From positions 19,455 to 83,454 of IMG/VR virus record IMGVR_UViG_3300042502_000941: a DNA stretch of 64,000 nucleotides; one strand, given 5' to 3'. Below the pieces are notes generated by a model. That model did not search any database. It saw nothing but the letters and a program-made list of their open reading frames with translations, and was not told the origin of the DNA. The DNA comes from a virus. Made by a program: the position numbers and the translations under genes. Position 1 is the stretch's first letter, and each line of letters starts with the position of its first letter. Of this stretch, positions 37,636 through 47,143 are shown piece after piece.

Positions 37636-38670
37636 TTAAAAACTAAACATACCTCTTAATCCTGTTTTACCTTTTCGCTCAACTATTTTTTCAACCTCAA
37701 CAGGCTTTTCCACTATACGTTCAACTATTTTTTCAACCTCAACAGGCTTTTCCACTATACGTTCAACTATTTTTTCAACCTCAACAGGCTTTTCAACTAT
37801 GCGCTCAACTGTTGAATGTGTTGGTTTGTCGGCGGACTCATCTGTGGGTTTTTCTTGTTTTTTGTATAATTCATAATTTTTGTCATTTTCTGAATAAACT
37901 TTATTTGTGCTTATATTATATGCCAATAATAATACAACAGCAAGTGGATCAAATACCGTAATAAGTACTACAATAAACCACTTTACTACGTTTTGGATCG
38001 TTGTATCAAATTGATCAGCAACAAATTTAAACGTTATAATATCTTTCTTCTGACTGTTATCTACCTTTAACTTGAAAATATCATCATCCACAGCTGTTGA
38101 TTTAGCACTATAGGTTTTGATTTTATCATTTTCGTTTTCTAACTGTTTATTGAGATCTGTAATTTGATCGTTGATTTGATTTTGAATATTTTGTAATTGA
38201 ATTGGATTACGAGCAATTAGTACATTTGTAAGCACTTCATTTAATCTATTTTCTTGACTACTTCTTAACGTATACAATTTTTCTATAGATTTTTTTGTAG
38301 ACTCAATTTTACCAATCTCTTCTTTTTTTTGAGATTCTAATGTTGAAATTTTATTCAATGACAATTCAGTTTCCAAAGATGATTTTTGAAAAGCCGCCGT
38401 TAAAAACCCAAATATACCCAATGATGTTATAGCCATCAATGCGAATACTGCAGTTATCATATAAATTTTCATTAGAATATTAGCATAGTTCCAATATCTA
38501 AATAACCAAGATGTTGTTACCAATTTACCCAGTTCTAAAGAGGATGCCATTATCATAACAGCAATCGTTGCGCCTGAAAATAATAATCCTATACCATATA
38601 CGCTAAAATAAGCAGCACATCCAGCGATTAAAAGTGATGTGAATATTACCAAATGTTTAAACTGTATCAT
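37636..38670 (-). CDS. Multi-pass membrane protein with coiled coil and C-terminal tandem repeat
   Basis: 344 residues. There are hydrophobic segments at about 7-27, 33-50 and 64-92, a long coiled coil (about 95-205), and a fourth hydrophobic segment (about 229-253). The C-terminal tail has three 14-residue repeats (VERIVEKPVEVEKI-type). The topology suggests an inner-membrane protein with a cytoplasmic repeat tail. The late motif is 3 nt before the ATG. A role in lysis control, exclusion or injection cannot be told apart. Confidence 0.6.
   Translation of the reverse strand: MIQFKHLVIFTSLLIAGCAAYFSVYGIGLLFSGATIAVMIMASSLELGKLVTTSWLFRYWNYANILMKIYMITAVFALMAITSLGIFGFLTAAFQKSSLETELSLNKISTLESQKKEEIGKIESTKKSIEKLYTLRSSQENRLNEVLTNVLIARNPIQLQNIQNQINDQITDLNKQLENENDKIKTYSAKSTAVDDDIFKLKVDNSQKKDIITFKFVADQFDTTIQNVVKWFIVVLITVFDPLAVVLLLAYNISTNKVYSENDKNYELYKKQEKPTDESADKPTHSTVERIVEKPVEVEKIVERIVEKPVEVEKIVERIVEKPVEVEKIVERKGKTGLRGMFSF
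37677..37802 (-). repeat. Three 42-bp tandem repeats in a membrane-protein gene
   Basis: Three nearly identical 42-bp units (37677-37718, 37719-37760, 37761-37802) encoding the VERIVEKPVEVEKI-type tail repeat. There is no spacer diversity. Confidence 0.92.
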
Positions 38671-38673
38671 ATC

Positions 38674-38681
38674 TATAAATA
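38674..38681 (-). promoter_or_regulatory. Late-promoter-like TATTTATA, leaderless class
   Basis: TATTTATA in gene orientation, 3 nt before the ATG at 38670 of the repeat-tailed membrane protein. Confidence 0.5.
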
Positions 38682-38693
38682 TCTACAAAATAA

Positions 38694-38723
38694 AAACCCC
38701 ATCCAATTAAATGAACGGGGTTT
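38694..38723 (-). terminator. Probable terminator after hsp20
   Basis: AAACCCC and GGGGTTT arms separated by 16 nt, followed on the minus strand by TTTTATTTTG. The loop is large, so it is weaker than the others in the window, but the place (downstream of the hsp20 stop) fits. Confidence 0.6.
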
Positions 38724-38749
38724 AATATAACCTTGATTGAATATGAATA

Positions 38750-39232
38750 TTACTCAATCTTTATTTTTTTGGTTTCTGGAATTGTAGGTTTGATCTTTGA
38801 CAATGTAACCTTTAACAACCCATTTTCAAATTTTGCGGATGGATTTCTGCGATCAATTTGATCACCTAATGTAAAACTTCGTTTGAAATTGCTATGTTTT
38901 AATTCTCTACGAATATACTTTCCTGTAAATTCCCTATCATCAATCTTTTTAATCTTTTGACCACTAATAGTAAGAACATTTTCTTGTACATCAACTGAAA
39001 CATCTTCTTTAGAGAGACCAGGAATCTCTGCTAGAATTTCCACTCGATCATTGTAATCAACAACGTCTACACGTGGATAACTTTGTTTTTCAAAGAAACC
39101 AACTCCCAATTCTTTATTTAATTCTGGGAAATGTGCCGCGAATACTTCATCGAATACACGGTCAAATGGCGTTAAAAACTCATCACGATCAACGTGACGT
39201 AATGCAAACGGACTATATTTAATTACTGACAT
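38750..39232 (-). CDS. Small heat-shock protein (Hsp20 / alpha-crystallin family)
   Basis: 160 residues with the complete alpha-crystallin domain (about 52-150): VDVVDYNDRVEILAEIPGLSKEDVSV, the VLTISGQK strand, KHSNFKRSFTLGD and GLLKVTLSK, ending in an I-x-I-like KIKIE. It acts as an ATP-independent holdase chaperone; T4-like cyanophages carry similar genes. A good ribosome site (AAAGG) precedes the ATG, and a sigma70-like promoter (TTGACA, 39353-39358) lies about 120 nt upstream, so it may be an early or constitutive gene rather than a late one. Confidence 0.9.
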   Translation of the reverse strand: MSVIKYSPFALRHVDRDEFLTPFDRVFDEVFAAHFPELNKELGVGFFEKQSYPRVDVVDYNDRVEILAEIPGLSKEDVSVDVQENVLTISGQKIKKIDDREFTGKYIRRELKHSNFKRSFTLGDQIDRRNPSAKFENGLLKVTLSKIKPTIPETKKIKIE

Positions 39233-39329
39233 ATATTTACCTTTCTTTTAATAATTCAATTGAACTTATTAACCTAATAGCCTCACTCGAGCACTATAGT
39301 AGATAATACACACGTACTATCTAAAAATA

Positions 39330-39358
39330 TATATAAACGAACTTCTGAAAAATGTCAA
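39330..39358 (-). promoter_or_regulatory. Sigma70-like promoter for hsp20
   Basis: -35 TTGACA (39353-39358) and -10 TATATA (39330-39335) with a 17-nt spacer. It would give a leader of about 90 nt before the hsp20 ATG. Confidence 0.6.
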
Positions 39359-39364
39359 TATTTT

Positions 39365-41311
39365 TTATCCAACAGACGAAACTCCGCCTGTTTGGCATAA
39401 ATTGATGTAATTTTCAGCATTTGGATTATTATTATTTCTTCTCAAAAATAAGATATAAAACTTTGCATTTCCTAATATAGCATTGCTTGTTACAACTGTA
39501 TAAGTGCCTGAAAATTGTCCAGATGTACAATCATATGACTGATCGCCAGCTGGATCTACTGTCCAAGAAATATTAATGGTATATCCATCTTGGGATATAG
39601 TTGTAGGTAATGTACATTCTGTATTTGGTAAAGCATTGACAACCGCCTTCGCAAAAGTTTTATCAGCCGATGTACCAGTTTTATAGGCAATTATTACCAC
39701 GGTACCAGATTTTATCTGCGTCCAACTTTCCAACATATTGGAATTGTAATTTACACATCCTAAATTACTTGTTACAGGCGTAACTACAGTGGGTGTTACC
39801 GGAGAAATAACGCATGAATTTTTATCAAAACTAGCTATAATTTCACAATTCTGTGATTGCGGTGAATATCCTGGTGGTAAGGTTAGACTAACCGAACCTT
39901 TAGCAGTAAAGGTTTTTGGCTGAAGTGTATTTTGATAATTAGAAATCCCAAAACCAATGTTAATTTTACGTGTACTGTTAGCTGAAATAGAAAACATCCC
40001 AGTTGGAGTAAAATCAACGGTACTAATTAACGAATTTAAAGCAGTTCCATCTAAGTTAGTCCAAGTAGGACTGATAGTAGCTAATAACTCCGCATTGTTA
40101 TTATTTGTCATTATGAAACTACCACTGTGTTTTATTTGTGTAGTTGTAGTTGGATTACAAACTGGTTGAGTATAACCATCTCCGCAATCCAAGTAACCAC
40201 ATCTTGGGCCTGTAAATGAAATATTGGTTGGAAAATTACCAACTAGTGTTGGTAGTGCCGTACACGTTGAGGTAGTTGAATCTTGATCACCTAAAATGTA
40301 AAGTGTAATTTGACCAAATGTTGATGTATTTTCAAACGAGTATTGGTATGTAGGATTTGTTCCGCCTAAGCTAGTAGCTGTTACCAATCCAGTATAAAAA
40401 TATCCAAGTGGACCATCAGGGGTGGTTGATTTTTGTAAAATCAATCCAGCGAAGGTCAACGTTCTAGTATATCCTAAATTGTCTTTATATGATATAACTG
40501 GCAAAAGTTGTCCACTCGATTTATAAGTTGTAATGTTTGGATTCGGCAATAAACTATTTAAGTTATTCAATGTGGTAGACAAATCTGTTATCTTTGTATT
40601 CGTATACCCATTGGTAGTTTTATCATTATTTATTTTCTGGAACAACAAAGAACTTGCTGTAGGTAAATCTACATCGGATATTGTGTATGTATAGGTTGTA
40701 TTATCAATAACCGTACTTGTACAAGTGCCTATAAACATACTAGATGTAAACGCATTTGACAAACAATCCTTACAAACCAATTTATATGCGTTTGTATTAA
40801 CTAAATTATAAAATGATTCAATGTTATCACCTGATTTAGCGTAAGAAAACATCTTATTCCACCCAGAATCTACAATAGGTGTAACGACATCTGACTTAGA
40901 ATATAGTGTGTATTGATAAACTTTGTCTTGTATATTATTAGTCAAAAAGTTATTATTTTGTACTACACTTGGCGAGTAAATTTTAACAGTAGCGACACCA
41001 GTAGAAGCAGCTACACTGAAAGAACTACTTATATAAGAAGCACCATAAAATTCACTAAACTTTATTGGTCGCCGATTGTCTTTATTTATGAATCCAACTC
41101 CTAAAGGTTTTGTAATATTAATCGTACTTGAATCAGAGTTTGAATTGCCAATTCTATTTTGCAATTGGTAATAACTTTGCGATATAGAAAAATTATTTGA
41201 GCCTGGATTATAAACGTTGCTTAATAAACTGTTGATCGAAAGATTTTCGCTATTATTTGTTTCACTTTTGAAACTCAATGGACCAGATCTGTTTAATATA
41301 TTGACAGGCAT
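39365..41311 (-). CDS. Large beta-rich virion protein
   Basis: 648 residues. No family is recognised. Features seen are an N-terminal segment (MPVNILNRSGPLSFKSETN) followed by Ser/Thr/Asn-rich beta sequence and Cys pairs in the C-terminal half (CGYLDCGDGYTQPVC at about 370-384). It lies just downstream of the S74 tail-fibre gene in the same direction, so it is probably a fibre-network or adhesin protein. Confidence 0.5.
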   Translation of the reverse strand: MPVNILNRSGPLSFKSETNNSENLSINSLLSNVYNPGSNNFSISQSYYQLQNRIGNSNSDSSTINITKPLGVGFINKDNRRPIKFSEFYGASYISSSFSVAASTGVATVKIYSPSVVQNNNFLTNNIQDKVYQYTLYSKSDVVTPIVDSGWNKMFSYAKSGDNIESFYNLVNTNAYKLVCKDCLSNAFTSSMFIGTCTSTVIDNTTYTYTISDVDLPTASSLLFQKINNDKTTNGYTNTKITDLSTTLNNLNSLLPNPNITTYKSSGQLLPVISYKDNLGYTRTLTFAGLILQKSTTPDGPLGYFYTGLVTATSLGGTNPTYQYSFENTSTFGQITLYILGDQDSTTSTCTALPTLVGNFPTNISFTGPRCGYLDCGDGYTQPVCNPTTTTQIKHSGSFIMTNNNNAELLATISPTWTNLDGTALNSLISTVDFTPTGMFSISANSTRKINIGFGISNYQNTLQPKTFTAKGSVSLTLPPGYSPQSQNCEIIASFDKNSCVISPVTPTVVTPVTSNLGCVNYNSNMLESWTQIKSGTVVIIAYKTGTSADKTFAKAVVNALPNTECTLPTTISQDGYTINISWTVDPAGDQSYDCTSGQFSGTYTVVTSNAILGNAKFYILFLRRNNNNPNAENYINLCQTGGVSSVG

Positions 41312-41325
41312 ATATCCTATATATA

Positions 41326-42816
41326 TTAAGATTCGATCTTATTTTTTAGTTCTTGAACTTCTTTGTGTAGTTCTTGAATAGATTTTAATAACAATGCGAT
41401 AAGTGGATTATATTTTACAACTTTATATCCTTCAAGATTTTCAGTTACTAAATCAGGATACAATTCTTCAATTTGTTGAGCAATAACACCAAAGTCTTGT
41501 TTTCCATTTGACTTCCAATTAAATTCTATTGGACGTATTTGATTAACTTTAGATAAAGCATTTTCTATAGTTTTGATATTGTCTTTGAGTCTTATATCGG
41601 ACGAAGCGAATGTTGAAAGTGCAACTATATCACCTCTCACGTCCAATTGACCACTGCCACTTACACGTAACAATTTTGTTTGATTGCTACCTGATGTAAT
41701 TAGAAATACATTGGTATTTGGGTTGTAACCTGTTGGCCAACCAGTGGATCCACTTAAATGTAAATGTAATTGAGCATTTACATTATCAGAACTTACTATG
41801 TTACCCACACTTAATAGTCTTTGTCTTGCGCCTAATATTCCCCATCCTGATTTACCAGACTGCCAAATTACATCTTTGCCTGGTAACGCTGATGTATTTA
41901 TATGAGATCCTGAATAATAAATTGCAAAATTAGCAGTTGTTCTTAAATAATTATTAGAAGTTTGTAATCCTAATCCAGAGACCGATTGTCCAGATGCCGA
42001 ATGTTGAATAATTTGTTCGCCAGCAGTAGAAAATTGCAGAGGATTATTCGCAGTTACTCTGCCAGCTGCCATACTACCTAAATTATTAATAGTACTATTT
42101 CTTACAAGATAATTAGTAGAACCCAATGCACTTGTTCCTGACCAATATGAAAATTGATTTGTAGTACCTGTACCTGTTATATTTCCACCTGAATTTAAAG
42201 AATAAGATGCGGTTTTAGCACAACTAGCTGTGCCATAAAATGCTACTTTTCTATTGGCATTATAATGATTTGAAGCGCTGATGTAACCTTTTATACTAGC
42301 TGAAACACTTCCTGAAAATTGTCCTTTTGAAATTCCACTGAAACTACCTGTTAGTTTTGAATTTTTACTAATTATAGTTCCATACAAACTTCCACTAAAA
42401 CTACCACTAGCATTTGCTTTTTTAGTTAATATGTAACCGTTAAAACTACCACTCAACGATCCAGATGTTTGGGATTTACCTGTAGTTAATCCTTTAAAAC
42501 TGCCTGTGAAACTACCTGTATTACGGCCATTAAAATTTCCACTAAAACTACCTGAATGTTTTCCTTTAAAACTGCCTGTAAAACTACCAGTAAAAATACC
42601 TTTTAATGTTTTTGCGGATCCAGAAAAACTTCCTGTGTAAGATCCCGTAACATCTGATAAAAATGTAACTATATCGCCAAATGTACTTTTTCGAGAGTAC
42701 AAGTTATTGGATGATCCAGATTCAATTGTTAAAATTAAATCCTTAGCTGTTAATGTGTTGTATCTTACAAGATCACTAACTTTTATTTGTTGTATTAAAT
42801 TGCAGGTAGTTGACAT
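41326..42816 (-). CDS. Tail fibre with GSF repeats and C-terminal S74 chaperone domain
   Basis: 496 residues. The middle (about 60-180) contains many GSFxG / TGSFxG repeats, beta-helical in other phage fibres. The last ~95 residues begin with SSDIRLKDNIKTIENALSKVNQIRPIEFNWK and continue with FGVIAQQIEELYPDLV, the conserved pattern of the S74 intramolecular chaperone that trimerises fibres and then cuts itself off. The presumed cleavage site is before S-S-D-I. Receptor-binding is inferred. It shares its first ~60 residues in style (MST-CN, QLIKVSDL, YSRKST) with the adjacent 180-residue gene. Confidence 0.83.
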   Translation of the reverse strand: MSTTCNLIQQIKVSDLVRYNTLTAKDLILTIESGSSNNLYSRKSTFGDIVTFLSDVTGSYTGSFSGSAKTLKGIFTGSFTGSFKGKHSGSFSGNFNGRNTGSFTGSFKGLTTGKSQTSGSLSGSFNGYILTKKANASGSFSGSLYGTIISKNSKLTGSFSGISKGQFSGSVSASIKGYISASNHYNANRKVAFYGTASCAKTASYSLNSGGNITGTGTTNQFSYWSGTSALGSTNYLVRNSTINNLGSMAAGRVTANNPLQFSTAGEQIIQHSASGQSVSGLGLQTSNNYLRTTANFAIYYSGSHINTSALPGKDVIWQSGKSGWGILGARQRLLSVGNIVSSDNVNAQLHLHLSGSTGWPTGYNPNTNVFLITSGSNQTKLLRVSGSGQLDVRGDIVALSTFASSDIRLKDNIKTIENALSKVNQIRPIEFNWKSNGKQDFGVIAQQIEELYPDLVTENLEGYKVVKYNPLIALLLKSIQELHKEVQELKNKIES

Positions 42817-42818
42817 AA

Positions 42819-43361
42819 TTACTTCCAGGCGTAAATTTTAATATACCACTTTGACGTATCGATGTTATATTGCGATATTACACTAGTACTACTATTGTAA
42901 TCATATGTGGTAATACTAGTGAAAGTGGGTACTATTACTAATATATTACTTGAACGTGAAACAACACTACATATTGGTTTTGTTTCATTATTAAAAAATG
43001 AAGTTACATCAACTTCTTGGTTTATAACAAATCTACCATCATTAGCTGCGCATTGTAAAACTACTCTTACTAAAGATGGTGTTGAAGAAAAACCATGCGA
43101 AAAAGAAAATACATTTCCCAACGAATATGTATAAATATTATTCAAGTCTGTTGTGGTGTTAAATAAAGACGTTGTATAACCAGATATACCATCTGAATTA
43201 ACATAATCTTTTAAATCTGATAAAGTGGATTTTCTAGAATATTTTGAACCACCTGTATTTTCAATAAGCATCAATTGGTCTGCGGCTTTTATATTATTAT
43301 AGCTCGCAAGATCACTGACTTTTATTAATTGAACATTTAAACTGTTACACGGCGTTGACAT
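42819..43361 (-). CDS. Tail-fibre related protein, short form
   Basis: 180 residues. The first ~70 residues (LIKVSDLASYNNIKAADQLMLIENTGGSKYSRKSTLSDL) match the N-terminus of the S74 fibre (QIKVSDLVRYNTLTAKDLILTIESGSSNNLYSRKSTFGDI), so the two share an attachment domain. The rest is a small beta domain. Paralogy or domain sharing within the fibre locus is seen directly. The late motif is 4 nt before the ATG. Confidence 0.6.
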   Translation of the reverse strand: MSTPCNSLNVQLIKVSDLASYNNIKAADQLMLIENTGGSKYSRKSTLSDLKDYVNSDGISGYTTSLFNTTTDLNNIYTYSLGNVFSFSHGFSSTPSLVRVVLQCAANDGRFVINQEVDVTSFFNNETKPICSVVSRSSNILVIVPTFTSITTYDYNSSTSVISQYNIDTSKWYIKIYAWK

Positions 43362-43365
43362 ATTT

Positions 43366-43373
43366 TATAAATA
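43366..43373 (-). promoter_or_regulatory. Late-promoter-like TATTTATA, leaderless class
   Basis: TATTTATA in gene orientation, 4 nt before the ATG at 43361. Confidence 0.5.
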
Positions 43374-43380
43374 TAAAGTA

Positions 43381-45807
43381 TTAAGAGTAAGAAGCTGCGA
43401 TCTTATTTATAAGAATTTCACTGCCCATCAATATGATGGAATATAGATCTCTGGATCCATTTGATGGATTTGACGCTGCACCACTTGGCCACTTTAAAGA
43501 ATTGGTAGTACCGGTTTGCCAGATAAATGATGTACCGCCACTATTATTATAGAAATATAAATAACACACTTTCTTCTGTGTGAGATTTACATTAAATGTT
43601 TGAGCGGCTGTAGCCGTTAGATAAATCATATCATAATCATCAAAACTCAAATTAGTTGTTGCAGCTGCAATAGTAGCACTTACAGTTGTATAATCTTTTT
43701 GATAATTGCCTTTAAAAGATCCAGTTATAATAGCACTATCTGTTTTGGAAATATACGAACCATTATCAACTTTGATACTTCCATATGAATACATCTTGCT
43801 ACCACTGATAGATCCATACGCACGCATATCACCGCTACTGGATACATAAAATGTATTTGCAAAACTACTTGATCCATATTGTACCAATATTGCGGTTTGT
43901 TTATTTTCTACACCAACTGGTGCTCCGCCAACAAATTTACCAGCTAATACTGATCCAGCAACGTTCGCTGCTTGATTACTACCACTAAACATTCTAATTT
44001 GCAACTTAGCACGTAAATACTTGTCTATAGAACCAGTTGGCTCTGCTGGAGGTTGTACGCCTATACCAACTGAACCATCTCTCGCAGCTGAATCTGACTG
44101 GATATATGGCCAGAAGTAAAAACCATTGCGTACTTGTTTAAGTGCAACCATTACACCTGCTGTGCCAGATACACCATTCCAACTTCCGCCACCTGATATA
44201 CCACCCGATAAAGGTGTATCCGATATTCTTGTTGTAATGGTACTATTTTTAAGATGATAGGATCCTGTGGTAATACTCAATGTCAAACTACCACTAGTAA
44301 CAGATGATATAAACCATTGATCTTGGTTTGGATAACCGGTTGATCTGTTTTTATTTTGTAATACAAACGCAGCTGAACTATATATACCAGATCCTCTATT
44401 GACCACTGTCAAATTAGATTGTGCATATTTAGCGGAAGCTGATATATAAAAATTAATTTGTCCAGACTCATTTTTATAAAATAGTGGGGATGTTGTTAAT
44501 CTATTACCGAAAAAATATGGTACAGCACTTGAACTATTTAAAGATCCTTTTAATAAATAAGAGGATGTTAATGAAGTAGTTGATGAATCAGCTGCTATGG
44601 CGTATAAAGCATTATCAACTGTTCCAAGAACCGTTGAAGCTCGCAATGCGTATGAAGCGCTAGTGGTTCTAGTAGAATAACTACCACTTATAGCTTTACT
44701 TGAAGTACGTGCGTAACTACTTGAAAAAGAAGAATATTTTAAATTGCCATTATATGAATAACTAGCTGTGCCGTTTGATCTTAAATTAGACCAATTCAAA
44801 TATGAAGCTGAATCTGCTGTGGTTGACATACACATACTTGAAGTTTGTGCATAGCTACTTGATAAAGATGATAACTCACCCAATCCGTTGTAAGAATAAC
44901 TGGATGTGCCTACAAATAATGGGGATTCAATATACACACTAGAATATATACTAGCAGCTGATATATTGTTAAAATCACTTGTGCCTGTTGTAGATGTTAC
45001 ATTGCCTCTTAATTTGCCTTTTAAACTACCCGTCATTGAAATATTACCACTGCCAGAAAATACTCCTGAAAATCCATTTACGGAATATATCTTTGACCCT
45101 GATATAATCCTCGGTAAAATTGTTCCAATTGTAGAATTGTTAATAGTAACGTTTTCAATTACACCAGAACTTATAGTAACGTTGTTTACCTCGGCATTTA
45201 CAGCATATAAATTATTATTTACGTCTACATTGTTAAATGAACTTTTACCTGTGCCAATCGTTACATTGCCTAATAAACGTCCTTTTAAACTGCCTGTTAT
45301 ACCCGCACTAGCTGTAATTTGTTCAAGTTTAAAAGGTGTATTTTCAAGAACCAATCCATTTGAATAGTCAAGCATTGTTATTTGACTATTTATAGAATTT
45401 CCAGTAAACGTAATATTACCACCACCGCCAGTTGCTTGATTAACATCTATTGTCTTTGCATAGATTCCCAAAAAGGTTGGCGCGGATGGATTATATCCAA
45501 TAGTAAGATAATCGCTTACTATGGCTCTTTTAAATACATTTGGTACATTTTGACTTATGACGGAATAGTTATCACCTTCAAAACTTCTGAATGAACCTAT
45601 GTATCTGTTATTTGGACCTGTAAAATTTAAACTATCAAACGACGTTAAAAGATCGCCGGTCTTTTGTACAAAACTATTGACAGTAGATTTTTTAGTTGAG
45701 TTGCTACTCACACTTTGTATGATTAAATAATCATTGTCGCCAATATTACCAGATGTTAATGTTGGTAATTCGGGAACGGTCCTACCTTGATTGGATACTA
45801 TCGCCAT
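43381..45807 (-). CDS. Long tail fibre with Ser/Tyr-rich and GSF repeats
   Basis: 808 residues. The N-terminal ~50 residues (PTLTSGNIGDNDYLIIQSVSSNSTKKSTVNSFV) match the attachment module of the neighbouring fibres. The mid-section has SYARTSSKAISGSY- and TGSLKGxLRGNV-type repeats. The C-terminal ~90 residues (SATIAAATTNLSFDDYDMIYLTATAAQTFNVNLTQKKVCYLYFYNNS) are a beta-rich tip domain. No S74 domain is present. Probably a long or side tail fibre. It is separated from PhoH by 20 nt. Confidence 0.65.
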   Translation of the reverse strand: MAIVSNQGRTVPELPTLTSGNIGDNDYLIIQSVSSNSTKKSTVNSFVQKTGDLLTSFDSLNFTGPNNRYIGSFRSFEGDNYSVISQNVPNVFKRAIVSDYLTIGYNPSAPTFLGIYAKTIDVNQATGGGGNITFTGNSINSQITMLDYSNGLVLENTPFKLEQITASAGITGSLKGRLLGNVTIGTGKSSFNNVDVNNNLYAVNAEVNNVTISSGVIENVTINNSTIGTILPRIISGSKIYSVNGFSGVFSGSGNISMTGSLKGKLRGNVTSTTGTSDFNNISAASIYSSVYIESPLFVGTSSYSYNGLGELSSLSSSYAQTSSMCMSTTADSASYLNWSNLRSNGTASYSYNGNLKYSSFSSSYARTSSKAISGSYSTRTTSASYALRASTVLGTVDNALYAIAADSSTTSLTSSYLLKGSLNSSSAVPYFFGNRLTTSPLFYKNESGQINFYISASAKYAQSNLTVVNRGSGIYSSAAFVLQNKNRSTGYPNQDQWFISSVTSGSLTLSITTGSYHLKNSTITTRISDTPLSGGISGGGSWNGVSGTAGVMVALKQVRNGFYFWPYIQSDSAARDGSVGIGVQPPAEPTGSIDKYLRAKLQIRMFSGSNQAANVAGSVLAGKFVGGAPVGVENKQTAILVQYGSSSFANTFYVSSSGDMRAYGSISGSKMYSYGSIKVDNGSYISKTDSAIITGSFKGNYQKDYTTVSATIAAATTNLSFDDYDMIYLTATAAQTFNVNLTQKKVCYLYFYNNSGGTSFIWQTGTTNSLKWPSGAASNPSNGSRDLYSIILMGSEILINKIAASYS

Positions 45808-45827
45808 ATTATATTAATAATTATTAA

Positions 45828-46538
45828 TCAACTAACGTTTTTTAGTTTTTTTAATATAAATTTTACTAAACCACTCCGAACAATGTCGTCTTCATCAAAT
45901 TTGAATACATAAATTCCATTATTTCTACTTTCTTCATCGTCGAAAACATTCATCATTGGCACAAATCCACTTTTACCGTTGATATCACTTTGATCTGGAT
46001 CGCCACAGATAAATAACTTACTGAATTCACCCACACGTGTGATCAATGTTATTAGTTCTTTTTTACTCATATTCTGAGCTTCATCTGCTACGATACATTT
46101 AGCATTCCAACTTAAACCACGTAAAAAATTGATTGGGAATCCGTGAATACGTTCCTCTTTTTTCAATTTATCAATATCGTGTTTTGGCAACAATTCTTCT
46201 AATTTGTCTATCAATGGTTGGATATATGGACTCATTTTTTCATCCATTTCACCAGGCAAAAATCCTAATTTACTATCGCTGCTTTCAACTATACTTCTAA
46301 CATATATAATTTCACTCACCCTTTTATGATTCAATAAGGTTAAACCTGCTAATATTGACGTATATGTTTTGGCAGTTCCAGCTGGCCCAGAAATAAAGAC
46401 TAGTTTGGTTGTTTTATTTTGTAATAAATTTAATAATTCAATCTGTTTAGATGTAAGTTGTCGTTCATCTATTCTAACTGATTCTTTAATTTTTTCGTTT
46501 TGGTGAACCTTTGGACTTGTGTCTTTTTTCTTGTTCAT
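45828..46538 (-). CDS. phoH: PhoH-like ATPase
   Basis: 236 residues. The P-loop is GPAGTAKT (51-58), followed by the PhoH patterns IIYVRSIVESSDSKLGFLPGEMDEKMSPYIQPL, LRGLSWNAKCIVADEAQNM (Walker B) and ICGDPDQSD. PhoH ATPases are widespread in marine phages; the substrate is unsettled (RNA helicase or nuclease associated). Its first ~18 codons overlap the end of the upstream gene by 53 nt, so either start is coupled or the exact PhoH start is later. Confidence 0.9.
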   Translation of the reverse strand: MNKKKDTSPKVHQNEKIKESVRIDERQLTSKQIELLNLLQNKTTKLVFISGPAGTAKTYTSILAGLTLLNHKRVSEIIYVRSIVESSDSKLGFLPGEMDEKMSPYIQPLIDKLEELLPKHDIDKLKKEERIHGFPINFLRGLSWNAKCIVADEAQNMSKKELITLITRVGEFSKLFICGDPDQSDINGKSGFVPMMNVFDDEESRNNGIYVFKFDEDDIVRSGLVKFILKKLKNVS

Positions 46539-46836
46539 TTTTTTGGTTTAGTTGTTGTTTAATATTTAAAACACGTCCGCAATGTTCATATGTCTCAGAT
46601 GAGATATAATAATTATAAATACTATTTAAATTACTTTCAAATGAATCACGGACTAATACTACTATGAAATCAGAATCTTTAAAATTAAAGACCTCTATCG
46701 CATTCAAATTGTTCTTCACCGCGTAACATATAGACGAAACAATTTGTTCCATCAACTTAATTTTATTGACTTTAATCAAACCCTCCATCTGACTATAATC
46801 AGATGGCAAAGTTAATGAAGAGTATTTATCTATCAT
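46486..46836 (-). CDS. Small protein upstream of phoH, unknown
   Basis: 116 residues from the second of two adjacent ATGs (MIDKYSSL). This ATG lies 4 nt from a TATTTATA-like motif (one mismatch, 46841-46848), the same spacing as at other late genes. No family recognised. The C-terminal ~25 residues are basic (NEQEKRHKSKGSPKRKN) and overlap the phoH start. It follows the terminator at 46862-46887. Confidence 0.5.
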   Translation of the reverse strand: MIDKYSSLTLPSDYSQMEGLIKVNKIKLMEQIVSSICYAVKNNLNAIEVFNFKDSDFIVVLVRDSFESNLNSIYNYYISSETYEHCGRVLNIKQQLNQKNEQEKRHKSKGSPKRKN

Positions 46837-46861
46837 CATATATAAGTATATAAGAAAAAAT

Positions 46862-46887
46862 AAAGACGTTACCGAAGTAACGTCTTT
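46862..46887 (-). terminator. Terminator with UUCG loop
   Basis: AAAGACGTTAC / GTAACGTCTTT arms around a 4-nt loop that reads UUCG on the minus strand, followed by TATTTTTTC. It ends the two-gene unit at 46910-47334. Confidence 0.9.
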
Positions 46888-46909
46888 TCACAATCAATTT
46901 AACCACCTC

Positions 46910-47143
46910 TTACTTTTTCTTTTTCTTCTTTACGGGTTTATTGTTGTCAGTTTCAACATTTTCTATTGCTGGTTTAGTTGAATTTAACTGATGTAATTTT
47001 TTTGTGGATGAATTTTTCCAAGAACGAATTGTTTCTGGAGACGCATCTACAAATGTTTTGCTCAACTGTAATAAATCTAATACTTCTTTTTCTGTGCTAG
47101 CTGCGTTAATCTTCTGTTTTAAGCCAAATATATTACCACTCAT
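46910..47143 (-). CDS. Small basic protein with Lys-rich tail
   Basis: 77 residues. The N-terminus is helical. The C-terminus ends in a run of lysines (PVKKKKKK). The start overlaps the previous stop by 1 nt (TAATG). Probably DNA- or capsid-associated by charge alone; no family. Confidence 0.55.
   Translation of the reverse strand: MSGNIFGLKQKINAASTEKEVLDLLQLSKTFVDASPETIRSWKNSSTKKLHQLNSTKPAIENVETDNNKPVKKKKKK

Noticed and set aside
37677-37802. Regular repeat considered as a CRISPR array
   Set aside because: The 42-bp units are adjacent without spacers and are in frame in a protein.
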